A stretch of 20,789 nucleotides of DNA from Peptococcaceae bacterium BRH_c23 (GCA_000961805.1 LADV01000145.1:1-20789), one strand, 5' to 3'. Shown: positions 5,412 through 14,357, numbered from the stretch's first letter. The notes: generated by a model from the letters alone, not told the origin. Numbers and translations are program-made.

Positions 5412-6947
5412 ATGGGATTCGAAGAGTTAATGAAGGACCTAGAGGAGAGGAAGACCAAGGCGCTAGGGATGGGCGGGCCGGAAAAACTGGCTAAGCGGAA
5501 GGCTGAAGGAGTGCTCAATGCAAGGGAGCGGCTTGACTACCTTATTGATGACGGTAGTTTTATCGAGTCCGGCCTTCTTGCCAAGGCAATCCGGCCCGAA
5601 GTTCGCCATAAGTCGCCGGCCGACGGGAAAATCGCTGGGCTTGGGAGGATAAACAATCGCGAGGTGGCCGTTGTATCCAATGACTTCACGGTGCTCGGTG
5701 CGTCGAGCAGCTCCATCAATATGAAGAAAATAAGGCACATGAAAAAGATCTCCATTCAGAGGGGGATTCCGCTTATACTTCTTGGGGAATCCTCAGGAGC
5801 CAGAATGCCGGATCGCATGGGGGCGGCGGGGCGTGCCACCATGGGTCAGGACCCCACCGAATACATGCGCATGCGGGAAGCTCCAATGGTTTCGGCTCTC
5901 CTGGGAGACTGCTACGGGTCTTCCACTTGGTACACCTGCATGTCGGACTTCACTGTAATGCGCAAAGGCGCCACCATGGCCGTGGCCAGCAGCCGGGTGA
6001 CCTCTATAGCCATAAACCAGCCAGTTGACCCTGAGGAACTGGGTGGCTGGAAGTTGCACACCGAGATTACCGGCTTTGTTGATGTCGCTGTTAATACCGA
6101 CGAGGAGGCGATGAAAGTAATCAAGGACTTCCTCAGCTACCTGCCAGGAAACTACAATGAGGCTCCCCCAAAATATCCAGTACCGCTTGAGACAAACGAT
6201 AGGTCCGAAAAAATACTGGAGATTTTTCCCGAGCAGAAGAACCAAGTGTACGATGTAAGGGATATCATAAAGTGCATCGTGGACCAGGACAGCTTCTTCG
6301 AACTCAAGCAGCGTTTCGGAAAATCCATAGTGACGAGCTTCGCACGCCTTGACGGGAAGAGTGTGGGCATTATTGCCAACAATCCCAAGTTCAAAGGTGG
6401 GGCCATCGACGTAGACGCTATGCGCAAGGCCACTAGTTTTCTTGTATTGTGCGACTCGTATAATATCCCACTGGTGTTTTTGGCTGACCAACCTGGGTTC
6501 CTGGTCGGGGTGACCGGGGAAAAACAGGGAGCGCCAGGAAGGATCATTAACTGGTTGAACGCCCTCACCCTTTGCACCGTACCAAAAATGTTAGTGATTA
6601 TGAGGAAGGATTATGGCCAAGCCTACCTTAACATGGGTGGCGGGCAGAACTCTGACGAGGTTATTCTGTGGCCTATGGCCGAACTAGGGTTCATGGACCC
6701 GTCGGTGGGAGTTAACGTCCTCTACAAGGTAACGGAGAAGGACGACCCGATCCGCTTCAAGCAGCTGCAAGACGAACTGGCTCGGGACACCTCGGCTTGG
6801 GACCTTGCCGGTCTTTACGAGGGCCACATGGTCATCGACCCGCGTCAGACTAGGGCTACCCTAATCAGGCTGATGGAGATTTACAGAAAAGGTATGAATA
6901 ACGGCGTGGGCAAGCATCTTATGCGAAACTGGCCGACTAGCTACTAA
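5412..6947 (+). CDS. Biotin-dependent acyl-CoA carboxylase, carboxyltransferase subunit
   Basis: A 511-residue carboxyltransferase of the PccB/MmdA/MccB superfamily with both crotonase-like halves. The N-half carries GESSGARMPDRMG (125-137) and EELGGWKLHTEITG (208-221), the C-half NNPKFKGGAIDVDAMRKA (323-340) and ADQPGFLVGVTGEKQGAPGR (358-377), then MGGGQNSDEV. It moves CO2 between carboxybiotin and an acyl-CoA. The usual propionyl-CoA signature EELGGA is EELGGW, and the loop after PGFL is VGVTGEKQG, so it belongs to a divergent group of unknown substrate. The next two genes supply the biotin carrier and biotin carboxylase, so this is a complete three-subunit enzyme. No decarboxylase membrane subunit is present, so a sodium-pump decarboxylase is unlikely. 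First gene behind the 5165 promoter. Confidence 0.88.
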   Translation: MGFEELMKDLEERKTKALGMGGPEKLAKRKAEGVLNARERLDYLIDDGSFIESGLLAKAIRPEVRHKSPADGKIAGLGRINNREVAVVSNDFTVLGASSSSINMKKIRHMKKISIQRGIPLILLGESSGARMPDRMGAAGRATMGQDPTEYMRMREAPMVSALLGDCYGSSTWYTCMSDFTVMRKGATMAVASSRVTSIAINQPVDPEELGGWKLHTEITGFVDVAVNTDEEAMKVIKDFLSYLPGNYNEAPPKYPVPLETNDRSEKILEIFPEQKNQVYDVRDIIKCIVDQDSFFELKQRFGKSIVTSFARLDGKSVGIIANNPKFKGGAIDVDAMRKATSFLVLCDSYNIPLVFLADQPGFLVGVTGEKQGAPGRIINWLNALTLCTVPKMLVIMRKDYGQAYLNMGGGQNSDEVILWPMAELGFMDPSVGVNVLYKVTEKDDPIRFKQLQDELARDTSAWDLAGLYEGHMVIDPRQTRATLIRLMEIYRKGMNNGVGKHLMRNWPTSY

Positions 6948-6992
6948 CCGGGATTTTCTCAATTCAAACAAAATAATCTGGAGGAATGAAAT

Positions 6993-7214
6993 ATGGCTTT
7001 GATCGAGGTAAAGGCGGAGACTACGGGGATGGTCTGGAAAATTGGTGTAAAGCTAGGGGACCGTGTTTCCGAGGACGACACTATGATCACCATGGAGTCG
7101 ATGAAAATGGAAGTTCCTTTGCTAGCCCCCGAGGACGGGACAGTTAAGGAAATATTAGTTAAAGAAGAGGACCCAATCTCCGAGGGTGATGTCGCTATCA
7201 TTCTCGAAGTGTAA
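6993..7214 (+). CDS. Biotin carboxyl carrier protein
   Basis: A 73-residue stand-alone biotinyl domain. TMESMKMEVPLLAP holds the biotinylated Lys38 in the ESMKM motif, with the second hairpin GTVKEILVKEEDPISEGDVAIILEV closing the barrel. It is shorter than AccB of fatty acid synthesis (about 150 residues) because it lacks the N-terminal half and linker, as is normal for carriers of catabolic acyl-CoA carboxylases. A good ribosome site (TGGAGG) precedes the ATG. It carries CO2 between the products of the two flanking genes. Confidence 0.93.
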   Translation: MALIEVKAETTGMVWKIGVKLGDRVSEDDTMITMESMKMEVPLLAPEDGTVKEILVKEEDPISEGDVAIILEV

Positions 7215-7252
7215 TATCCTTGGAAAAAGTAGATAAAAATCGGGGTGTTTAA

Positions 7253-8611
7253 ATGGAATTTAAGAAAATTTTAATTGCCAACAGGGGAGAGATAGCCAGG
7301 CGGGTTATAAGCACCTGCCGGAAAATGGGGATCAAAACCGTGGCCGTATACTCCGAGGCTGACCAGGGGGCGTTGCACGTGCGGGAGGCTGATGAGTCAG
7401 TTCTCATCGGACCTGCACCGGTGGCCCAGAGCTACCTCAATTCGGGGGCCATTATTTCCGCGGCCAGAGAAACTGGGGCCGACGCGATTCATCCGGGGTA
7501 CGGTCTACTTTCCGAAAACGGTGACTTTGCGGCTGAATGTAAAAAAAGTGGCATTATCTTTATCGGGCCCCCTAGTCAGGTTATATCCGACATGGGCAGC
7601 AAGATTGAGGCCCGACGGAAAATGATGGCACTAGGCGTTCCCGTCGTGCCAGGTAGTGAAGAAGCAGTCGATACGCTGGAGGAAGCCCTAGAGTTGGCCC
7701 AAGAAATTGGCTACCCGGTAATGCTTAAGGCAAGTGCGGGCGGCGGCGGGGTCGGGATATCCATTCTCAGTAGTCCCGAAGAGCTGGAGAAGGGCTTTCA
7801 GAACATCCGTGACCGCTCTCGCCTCTACTTTGGCAACCCCACCGTGCTCTTGGAAAAGTTCATCGAGAGCCCAAGGCACATAGAAGTACAGATTGCTGCC
7901 GACCAGTTCGGCAATGTCGTACATCTCTTTGAAAGGGAGTGCTCGGTGCAGAGGCGCCACCAGAAGGTCCTGGAGGAAAGCCCATCTCCCTTTCTTAGTG
8001 AGGATCTGCGCGACCGGCTGCTGGCCTCAGCGATCCAGGGTGTCAAGGGTATCGGGTACAGGAATCTGGGGACCATGGAATTTATTTTCGGACAGAACGG
8101 GGAGTTCTATTTTCTTGAAATGAATACCAGGCTTCAGGTGGAACACCCCGTGACAGAGGCTGTAACCGGGCTCGACCTTGTCGAGTGGCAGATCAGGATC
8201 GCCCAGGGCGAGCAGCTGCCGCTGTCCCAAGAACGGATAAACTCCCAAGGCCATGCCATGGAGTGCAGGATTTACGCCGAGGACCCGGTCAGGCTTATTC
8301 CATCCCCGGGGACAATTTCAAGGTTGTCCTGGCCGATGGATGGCGTCAGGATTGACGCTGCGGTGGAGGAAGGTACAGTGGTTTCACAATATTATGACCC
8401 GATGATTGCCAAGTTGGTTGTTCGGGGTGAAGACCGACAGGAAACTATAGGGGCAATGAACAGGGCGTTGTCACAGACTCAAATAGAGGGGATCAAGAAC
8501 AATATACCGCTGTTGCTGAATGTGGTCCACAATGATCAGTTTATCAGGGGGAATTACAGTACTGGTCTAATCGCCGACCTTCTGAAGGCGATGAAGAAGA
8601 AGGGCAGATAG
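7253..8611 (+). CDS. Biotin carboxylase subunit (AccC-like)
   Basis: A 452-residue biotin carboxylase: ATP-dependent carboxylation of biotin on the carrier protein with bicarbonate. The N-domain has KILIANRGEIARRV and IHPGYGLLSEN. The ATP-grasp domain has Lys159 and the GGGG loop (163-166), then ERECSVQRRHQK (227-238) and EMNTRLQVEHPVTE (289-302) with the metal and bicarbonate residues. The C-domain ends at IPLLLNVVHNDQF. One oddity: the loop usually reads GGGG-K/R-G-M, here GGGGVGI, so the basic residue after the glycines is Val167. Length is normal for AccC. It lies in the same operon as its carrier and carboxyltransferase; a housekeeping accABCD set is expected elsewhere. Confidence 0.92.
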   Translation: MEFKKILIANRGEIARRVISTCRKMGIKTVAVYSEADQGALHVREADESVLIGPAPVAQSYLNSGAIISAARETGADAIHPGYGLLSENGDFAAECKKSGIIFIGPPSQVISDMGSKIEARRKMMALGVPVVPGSEEAVDTLEEALELAQEIGYPVMLKASAGGGGVGISILSSPEELEKGFQNIRDRSRLYFGNPTVLLEKFIESPRHIEVQIAADQFGNVVHLFERECSVQRRHQKVLEESPSPFLSEDLRDRLLASAIQGVKGIGYRNLGTMEFIFGQNGEFYFLEMNTRLQVEHPVTEAVTGLDLVEWQIRIAQGEQLPLSQERINSQGHAMECRIYAEDPVRLIPSPGTISRLSWPMDGVRIDAAVEEGTVVSQYYDPMIAKLVVRGEDRQETIGAMNRALSQTQIEGIKNNIPLLLNVVHNDQFIRGNYSTGLIADLLKAMKKKGR

Positions 8612-8663
8612 ACTTTTAGCTGTCAGCCCTAGCGGCGAGATTAGGCATAAGGGGGGATTTACC

Positions 8664-10832
8664 ATTCAAACCGAAGTTAACTTTTCCCTTGATAAGTTTT
8701 TTAACCCCAGATCAGTGGCGGTGGTGGGTGCCGGGAGCAGCCCCAAGAAAATGGGGTCGCGTACATTAAGGCTGATTAAAGAGTTCGGATTTACCGGAGG
8801 CCTTTATGCAGTCAATCCAAGGAGTGAATCCTGCTGTGGCGTACCGGGCTTTCAGCGGGTGGTTGATATACCAGAAGAAGTTGACCTGTGCATTATTGCC
8901 GTCCCGGCGGTCATCGTGCCTGAAGTGGTGGCCGACTGTGCGGAGAAGGGTGTTCCGGTGGCTCAGATACTAACCAGCGGGTTCGGTGAGGCCGGAACCG
9001 AGGGCCGAGAGGCCGAGAGGAAAATAATTGATCTGGCCCGGGGAAAGACCAGGATCATTGGCCCCAACTGCATGGGCGTCTATTCCTCCGCCGGAAGACT
9101 CACGTTTATAACATCCGCCGACAGTACCGTAGGAAATATTTCAATCTGCTCCCAGAGCGGCGGACTGAGCATAGAGATGGTCCTCCAGGCTAAGGCCCGG
9201 GGAATGAGTCTTGGCAAGCTGGTTTCCATGGGAAACTGCTTGGATTTGGACCCGGTGGATTTTCTTAACTTCCTGGGGCAGGATTCGGGAACCGAGGTCA
9301 TTGGGTTTTACCTAGAGGGGCTCCGGCGGGGCAGGGAATTTCTTGAGGCTTTGACGAGGGTAGCCGCTGTTAAACCCGTTGTGATACTCAAGGGTGGGCG
9401 CACTGACCTCGGAGCCAAGTCGGTAGCATCGCACACTAATTCTCTGGCGGGCCAGTACGATACCTGGAAGGCTGCAGTTATGCAAGCTGGTGCCATTGCG
9501 GTGGAAGGCATTGATGACTTCTTGGCAATGCTTACTGCCCTTCAGGGCTTTGTTCCTCGACCATCCGGAAAAGGGTTGGCTCTAGTGGGAAACGGAGGCG
9601 GGGCGACAGTCCTAGCCACTGACCTGCTGGCCGAGCGCGGGCTGACTTTGGCGACCCTTGACGGCAGGACAAAGGCTGCCATTATGGAAATAGAGATGCC
9701 TGCCGGGTCTTCAGTGGGAAACCCTACTGACACCCCCGCCAGCGCGCTTCATAAAAAGGGCGGCGAGGCACTGGGAACAGTGATCAACCGTCTGCTCGAA
9801 GATCCGGCCGTAGGCGGGGCCATAGTCCATTTTAATCTACTTCCTTTTATAAATTACGACAACCCGGGTACCATGGCCGAGGGGATATCTGCCACCCTTT
9901 TATCAGTGGACGGGACCCAAAAGCCTGTTTACGTGGGCCTCCGGGCAGTGCCTGATCAGGCCGTAGAAAGTTTGAGACTGGAGATTCTAGATGCCGCCCG
10001 CGAGGCCCAACTTCCTTGCTTCCACTCCGCGTACGAGGCCGTAAGCACCATGGCCGGGGTTTACAAGTGGTCCCAGCGCCCGCTTCCGGTACTTGGGAGT
10101 AAATTTTCCGGGGTGTCTAGTCAGTCGGTTGATGAGGCAAGAAATATTATTACTCGGTTACAGGAAAAAGGAGTAAAATACCTGTCCCAGGAGAGCGCCT
10201 TCTGCCTCCTTGACCTTTTCGGAATCCCTCATCCTGAGTTAAGGATGGCCCGGAGTCCGGAGGAAGCTGCTCATGCCGCAGCAGAAATAGGTTTTCCGGT
10301 GGTCATGAAAATTGACTCTCCCGACATAGTCCACAAAACCGAAGCCGGGGGTGTCCGGGTTGGGCTGAAGAGCGCTGCTGAGGTGGTAGAAGCTTTTGAA
10401 GGCATATGCGCATCCGCCAGGCAGTACAAGCCGGACGCCTTTATCAACGGGATACTGATTCAGGGGATGTCCTCGGGATCGGTACAAGAGATGATCTGCG
10501 GGCTTAAAAGGGACCCCGTTTTCGGCGGGGTGCTAGTCCTGGGTATCGGTGGAGTACTGGTAGAAGTACTAAAAGATGCCTCCATGCGCGTTCTTCCCCT
10601 TGCTAAGGGGGAAGAGGGTCTGATGTGGAGGGAACTTGCAGGGTCAACACTGCTAACCGGATACCGTGGCAGGCCCGTGGCTGACCTCGCTGCCCTAGAG
10701 GACCTAATCGAGCGCGTTGCGGAGATGGGCCAAAACCTTCCGGAGATCGCCGAAATGGACCTCAACCCGGTAATGGTTATGAAGGATGGGTCGGGGGTCA
10801 GTGTAGTAGACTGCAGGATAATAATCAGTTAG
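8664..10832 (+). CDS. ADP-forming acyl-CoA synthetase (acetate-CoA ligase family), alpha-beta fusion
   Basis: A 722-residue NDP-forming acyl-CoA synthetase: acyl-CoA + ADP + Pi to acid + CoA + ATP, reversible. Order: CoA-binding Rossmann domain (SVAVVGAG), two flavodoxin-like ligase domains (SQSGG; GNGGGATVLATDLLAERG; GNPTD), then the C-terminal ATP-grasp domain (GFPVVMKIDSPDIVHKTEAGGV; MDLNPVMV). His257 in SHTNSLAG is the expected phosphohistidine. The start is unusual: from the end of the biotin carboxylase gene there is no in-frame ATG, GTG or TTG before GTG 8715. GTG 8715 would remove the family's LDKFFNPRS N-terminus and has no ribosome site. ATT at 8664 has AAGGGGGG seven bases before it. 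I take ATT as start; GTG 8715 is the fallback. It can conserve energy from a CoA ester made in this pathway. Confidence 0.87.
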   Translation: MQTEVNFSLDKFFNPRSVAVVGAGSSPKKMGSRTLRLIKEFGFTGGLYAVNPRSESCCGVPGFQRVVDIPEEVDLCIIAVPAVIVPEVVADCAEKGVPVAQILTSGFGEAGTEGREAERKIIDLARGKTRIIGPNCMGVYSSAGRLTFITSADSTVGNISICSQSGGLSIEMVLQAKARGMSLGKLVSMGNCLDLDPVDFLNFLGQDSGTEVIGFYLEGLRRGREFLEALTRVAAVKPVVILKGGRTDLGAKSVASHTNSLAGQYDTWKAAVMQAGAIAVEGIDDFLAMLTALQGFVPRPSGKGLALVGNGGGATVLATDLLAERGLTLATLDGRTKAAIMEIEMPAGSSVGNPTDTPASALHKKGGEALGTVINRLLEDPAVGGAIVHFNLLPFINYDNPGTMAEGISATLLSVDGTQKPVYVGLRAVPDQAVESLRLEILDAAREAQLPCFHSAYEAVSTMAGVYKWSQRPLPVLGSKFSGVSSQSVDEARNIITRLQEKGVKYLSQESAFCLLDLFGIPHPELRMARSPEEAAHAAAEIGFPVVMKIDSPDIVHKTEAGGVRVGLKSAAEVVEAFEGICASARQYKPDAFINGILIQGMSSGSVQEMICGLKRDPVFGGVLVLGIGGVLVEVLKDASMRVLPLAKGEEGLMWRELAGSTLLTGYRGRPVADLAALEDLIERVAEMGQNLPEIAEMDLNPVMVMKDGSGVSVVDCRIIIS

Positions 10833-10921
10833 AAAGAGGGGTGATGGAGGGGGGGTATCAACCAGGAATACATGGCAAGGTATCTAGAACTTTCAAAAAA
10901 TAGAAAAAGGAGGAATTAGGT

Positions 10922-11932
10922 ATGCTAAACGGGACAAAACAATATTTTAAGAAGTCCGGGATTATCCTTCTGGCCCTTCTCCTCGTCTCCGGAATAGCCG
11001 GCTGCTCGTCCAAAAGTGCGCCCACGGGCAATGATCCCCAAAAGGTGACTGATGACTACCCGAACAAGCCCATTACATGGGTGATACCCTTCGACCCGGG
11101 TTCCGGCGCGGACATTTTTGCCCGCACCCTCGGAAAATCGGTAGAAAAGAATCTCGGACAGAATTTCGTGTACATGAACAAGCCGGGCGGGAGCGGCGGC
11201 ATCGCTCTTTCATATTTGAAATCCCAGCCCACTGACGGCTACACAATCGGAAGCCACTCTTCCACCTTGATGTATTCGATCGCCTCTAAAAGCATTCCTT
11301 ACAAGATTGATGACGTTTCCTATCTTGCGAGAATCAATGCAGACCCCGAGGTACTCGCGGTTCCCGGTAACAGCCCGTTCAAGACCCTAGAAGACTTTAT
11401 CACCTATGCTAAGGCTAACCCCGGAAAACTGAAGGTAGCTGGAGTGGGTGCTTTCTCTACAGCCAGCGCGGTTTCAGATCTCTTGAAAGCCAAGGCCGCC
11501 ATTCAGTATGACTACGTCCCCTACCAGGGGGGCAACGAGGCCGCGGTAGCTATCCTGGGCAGCAACGTTGATGCAGGCTGGTATACAAGTAGCAATGTGC
11601 GTAACTACCTGGAGAGCGGAAAGGTACGCTTGCTAGCCATCGCCACCAAGGACCAAGACCCCAGCTTAAAAGGCGTGCCCGCGCTAAAAGAAAAAGGATT
11701 TGACATAGAAATGATACTCTGGCGTGGAATCATAGCTATACCCGGAATGCCCGAGGCTCGGGTTAAGAAACTGGAAGAGGCCTTTGATAAGGCCATGACG
11801 GATCCTGATTGGCTCAAATATATGGATCAGGAGAAGCAGGTCGAAGCCTACCTGCCCTCGAAAGAATTTACGGAGGCTGTAAAAACCGAACATTCCTTCG
11901 CTGAAAAAGCAACTAGCACACCCAAAAAATAG
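10922..11932 (+). CDS. tctC: Tripartite tricarboxylate transporter, TctC-family binding lipoprotein
   Basis: A 336-residue extracytoplasmic solute receptor. The N-terminus has a lipoprotein signal with the lipobox VSGIAGC (Cys28), expected to anchor it to the outer face of the membrane. The mature protein starts with YPNKPITWVIPFDPGSGADIFARTL and continues with NKPGGSGGIALSYLKSQPTDGYTIG, the diagnostic TctC/Bug sequence, and later PYQGGNEAAVAILGSNVDAG. These receptors bind carboxylates, often di- and tricarboxylates or hydroxy-acids, using main-chain contacts, so the ligand cannot be read from the sequence. It heads a tctCBA set with a strong ribosome site (AAGGAGG). The stem-loop after it may raise its expression over the membrane subunits. 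Confidence 0.93.
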   Translation: MLNGTKQYFKKSGIILLALLLVSGIAGCSSKSAPTGNDPQKVTDDYPNKPITWVIPFDPGSGADIFARTLGKSVEKNLGQNFVYMNKPGGSGGIALSYLKSQPTDGYTIGSHSSTLMYSIASKSIPYKIDDVSYLARINADPEVLAVPGNSPFKTLEDFITYAKANPGKLKVAGVGAFSTASAVSDLLKAKAAIQYDYVPYQGGNEAAVAILGSNVDAGWYTSSNVRNYLESGKVRLLAIATKDQDPSLKGVPALKEKGFDIEMILWRGIIAIPGMPEARVKKLEEAFDKAMTDPDWLKYMDQEKQVEAYLPSKEFTEAVKTEHSFAEKATSTPKK

Positions 11933-11965
11933 TACCTTATCCTGAAGCCTGCGAAAAATTTTAAC

Positions 11966-11985
11966 GGGGGCGGAACACCGCCCCC
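11966..11985 (+). other. GC-rich intercistronic stem-loop between tctC and tctB
   Basis: GGGGGCGG-AACA-CCGCCCCC: a perfect 8-bp all-GC stem with a four-base loop, six bases ahead of the next ribosome site. There is no T run. Such structures after binding-protein genes protect the upstream mRNA or lower read-through. Confidence 0.65.
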
Positions 11986-12003
11986 CAAAAAGGAGGTAGG
12001 GAT

Positions 12004-12447
12004 TTGAATTACAAAGTTGGGTCAATAGTTTTAACGTCGGTTTTTTCCTTGACGGGAGTTATGCTTATATACTTGGCCTTACAGTTTCCTTCGGGCGAAA
12101 ATCTGGGACCAGCTTTTTTCCCGATTGTAATCTCTGTCCTGATGTTAGCCTTTTGCGGAATCGTACTTCTAAGGAGTTTCCGAGCGAAGTCGGAAAAAGT
12201 GGAATTTAACAACAAGCTGATCGAAGCCAGATCTTTAATAATTACGGTTCTTTTTCTAATCTTATGGGGAACTTTCCACGATCTGTTTCTGTTGTGGGTA
12301 TTTCTTCTGGCCAGTGGGCTGTTCTGGGGGTTCCAGGGATGGAAAGTTAGAGATATCAAGGTGCTTTCAACCGGCCTGGGAATTGCCTCAGGGATAACCC
12401 TTTTCGTGTATATTGTGTTTGGCGTGTTGATAAATCTTAATTTTTAA
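12004..12447 (+). CDS. tctB: Tripartite tricarboxylate transporter, TctB-family small membrane subunit
   Basis: A 147-residue protein with about four hydrophobic segments, in the place and size of TctB (small permease). The N-terminal helix is followed by FPSGENLGPAFFPIVISVLM, the typical TctB GP.FFP motif. Start is TTG 12004 with AAGGAGG at normal spacing. It pairs with TctA in the membrane and works with the TctC receptor; transport is driven by a proton or sodium gradient. Confidence 0.9.
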   Translation: MNYKVGSIVLTSVFSLTGVMLIYLALQFPSGENLGPAFFPIVISVLMLAFCGIVLLRSFRAKSEKVEFNNKLIEARSLIITVLFLILWGTFHDLFLLWVFLLASGLFWGFQGWKVRDIKVLSTGLGIASGITLFVYIVFGVLINLNF

Positions 12448-12484
12448 TATTGTAGGATCTTCCAAAAATTTTGGAGGTGAGTGA

Positions 12485-13975
12485 ATGGTCTTAGTTGCAT
12501 TCGCTGATGTCTTCTCTTTGAGTAACCTGATAATAATATCCATAGGTACGCTGGTGGGATTGTTCGTAGGGGCGTTGCCTGGCCTGGGTGCCGCTATTGG
12601 GGTGGCACTGATGCTACCTTTTACCTATTCTATGGATACACTTCCGGCTTTACTCCTTCTGGTTTCACTCTACTTAGGGTCTGAATACGGCGGTTCTATC
12701 TCTTCCATCACCTTAGGTATACCTGGGACGCCGGCTGCCGTGGCAACCGTGTTAGATGGCCACAGCCTTGCTCAGAAAGGATTCCCGGCCAAGGCCATAG
12801 GGTATTCCCTCTTGGCCAGTACCATCGGAGGCCTCTTTGGAGGGGCTGTGCTTATCGGCTTTTCCGGACCTTTGGCTAACGCCGCAGTTAAGCTAGGAGC
12901 ACCAGAATATGCTCTTATCGGATTGCTGGGTCTGGTCGCCGTGGCCACCCTCGCCACCAAGGACGTTTACCGTAGCGTGATTTCGGTGTTCTTGGGCCTC
13001 CTGCTCAGTGCTGTAGGAATGGATGCCCTTACCGGCCAAACCCGTTTTGTGTTTAGCCGCATGGAATTGGTAGAAGGGTTACCCATGGTGCCCATATTGA
13101 TAGGTCTCTTTGCAGTGTCTGAGGTGATTCAGATGATTTCTGACGGCGTTAACAAACGCTACGAAGGCCAGACCCTAGGCCTGAATTCGGGTCTCAAGCT
13201 CAAGGAGGTAGCGGCTGTTGGCAAGCCCATGCTAATAGGGTCGATAATTGGAAGCCTCGTGGGCGTCATCCCGGGGCTGGGTGCGGGCCCCGCTTCTTGG
13301 TTTAGCTACAGTCTAGCCAAACGCTTCTCAAAGGACCCTGACAGCTTCGGTAAGGGAAACCCGGAAGGGATTGCAGCCCCCGAGGCCAGCAACAACGCTA
13401 CGGTGGGCGGAGCACTGGTACCCCTTCTGGCTCTCGGAATACCGGGATCACCTACCACCGGCATCATTCTCGGTGCCTTTGTCATCCATGGTATACAGCC
13501 CGGTCCCCAGGTCTTCGGTCAGAACCCTGAGCTGGTTTACGGACTGTTTATCGGTTTCATATTATCCGTGCTGGCCATGTACGTCTTTGGTCGGCTGACA
13601 ACGCCCATTTGGGCCAGAGCGCTAGCGGTACCTAATTATATCCTGATTATTTCGATCCTGGTTCTGTCCTTACTCGGTGCGTTCACAAGCAGGATGCTGG
13701 TTTTTGATGTGTATCTTGCGGTAGCAATGGGCATAGTGGGGTTCTTCATGAGGAAGTTAAACTATTCGCTGCCTTGTTTCATCTTGGCGTTTATCCTGGG
13801 CGGTTTTATCGAGATCAACTTCCGCCGAAGTCTTATCATGTCCAATGTCGGCTACGGTATATTTGTGACCAGGCCGGTTTCGGCGATTCTTCTGGGGCTG
13901 ATGGCTATCATGATATTATTCATGGTTAAGGGAATGATTAAGGACAAGAAAAAGCAGGCAAAAGTCGTTGGCTAG
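12485..13975 (+). CDS. tctA: Tripartite tricarboxylate transporter, TctA-family large membrane subunit
   Basis: A 496-residue multi-helix permease, the normal length of TctA. It shows the two PGLG motifs (GALPGLGAAIG near the N-terminus, GVIPGLGAGPASWFSYSLAKR in the middle), GSISSITLGIPGTPAAVAT in the first half, and APEASNNATVGGALVPLLALGIPGSP in the second, all diagnostic of the family and reflecting an internal duplication. Start ATG 12485 is preceded by GGAGGTGA. It forms the translocation path for the substrate bound by TctC. The transporter genes directly precede the UxaA-like lyase pair, so the substrate of that enzyme or its precursor is the likely cargo. Confidence 0.95.
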   Translation: MVLVAFADVFSLSNLIIISIGTLVGLFVGALPGLGAAIGVALMLPFTYSMDTLPALLLLVSLYLGSEYGGSISSITLGIPGTPAAVATVLDGHSLAQKGFPAKAIGYSLLASTIGGLFGGAVLIGFSGPLANAAVKLGAPEYALIGLLGLVAVATLATKDVYRSVISVFLGLLLSAVGMDALTGQTRFVFSRMELVEGLPMVPILIGLFAVSEVIQMISDGVNKRYEGQTLGLNSGLKLKEVAAVGKPMLIGSIIGSLVGVIPGLGAGPASWFSYSLAKRFSKDPDSFGKGNPEGIAAPEASNNATVGGALVPLLALGIPGSPTTGIILGAFVIHGIQPGPQVFGQNPELVYGLFIGFILSVLAMYVFGRLTTPIWARALAVPNYILIISILVLSLLGAFTSRMLVFDVYLAVAMGIVGFFMRKLNYSLPCFILAFILGGFIEINFRRSLIMSNVGYGIFVTRPVSAILLGLMAIMILFMVKGMIKDKKKQAKVVG

Positions 13976-14037
13976 TGCCGCATTAATGCTGCCACGTTAT
14001 CGGCAAGTATTTGGCGCTTTGAATTAAACACGAGGGG

Positions 14038-14343
14038 TTGATCGTTATTAAGAACTCAGTATTACTACATGAAAACGATAATGTTGTGACCGTCATCCGG
14101 GATATCACTGCCGGGGAAGAGGTTTGCTACGAAAAAGGCGGGGCGGTCAAAAAGGTTACGGCCACCGAGAGCATACCTCTCGGGCATAAAGTGGCCTTAT
14201 CAGAAATACGGGAGGGCATCAAAGTTATAAAGTATGATGCCGTTATTGGATGTGCAAAGAAGGATATTAAGGTGGGGGACCTTGTCCATGTAAACAACCT
14301 TGAAAGCATTCGTGGACGCGGCGACTTAAATACAAGCAACTGA
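14038..14343 (+). CDS. UxaA-family small subunit (SAF domain), divergent
   Basis: A 101-residue SAF-domain protein matching the N-terminal domain of altronate dehydratase UxaA and the small subunit of sulfolactate sulfo-lyase (SuyA). Recognisable parts: DNVVTVIRDITAGEEV, then IPLGHKVALSEIREGIKVIKY with His50 in its usual place, and GDLVHVNN. Two family positions are changed: the Gly after KY is Asp67, and the VHxHN motif reads VHVNN, so the second His is Asn86. Start is TTG 14038 behind GAGGGG. The large subunit follows 14 nt downstream. Together they should dehydrate or lyse a hydroxy-acid; the substrate is open. Confidence 0.84.
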   Translation: MIVIKNSVLLHENDNVVTVIRDITAGEEVCYEKGGAVKKVTATESIPLGHKVALSEIREGIKVIKYDAVIGCAKKDIKVGDLVHVNNLESIRGRGDLNTSN

Positions 14344-14357
14344 AGGAGGGCGAAATT

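Noticed and set aside
5793..6491. Minus-strand open frame of 232 codons inside the carboxyltransferase gene
   Set aside because: Lies fully within a well-supported gene, has low-complexity His/Gly-rich composition and no ribosome site; it is a codon-bias shadow.
5412..8611. Sodium-pumping methylmalonyl-CoA or glutaconyl-CoA decarboxylase
   Set aside because: There is no membrane beta subunit or small delta subunit, and a biotin carboxylase is present instead.
10844..10903. Mini-frame of 19 codons between the synthetase and tctC genes
   Set aside because: It has a passable ribosome site (GAGGGGTG), but the peptide is low in information and no structure or conservation supports it.
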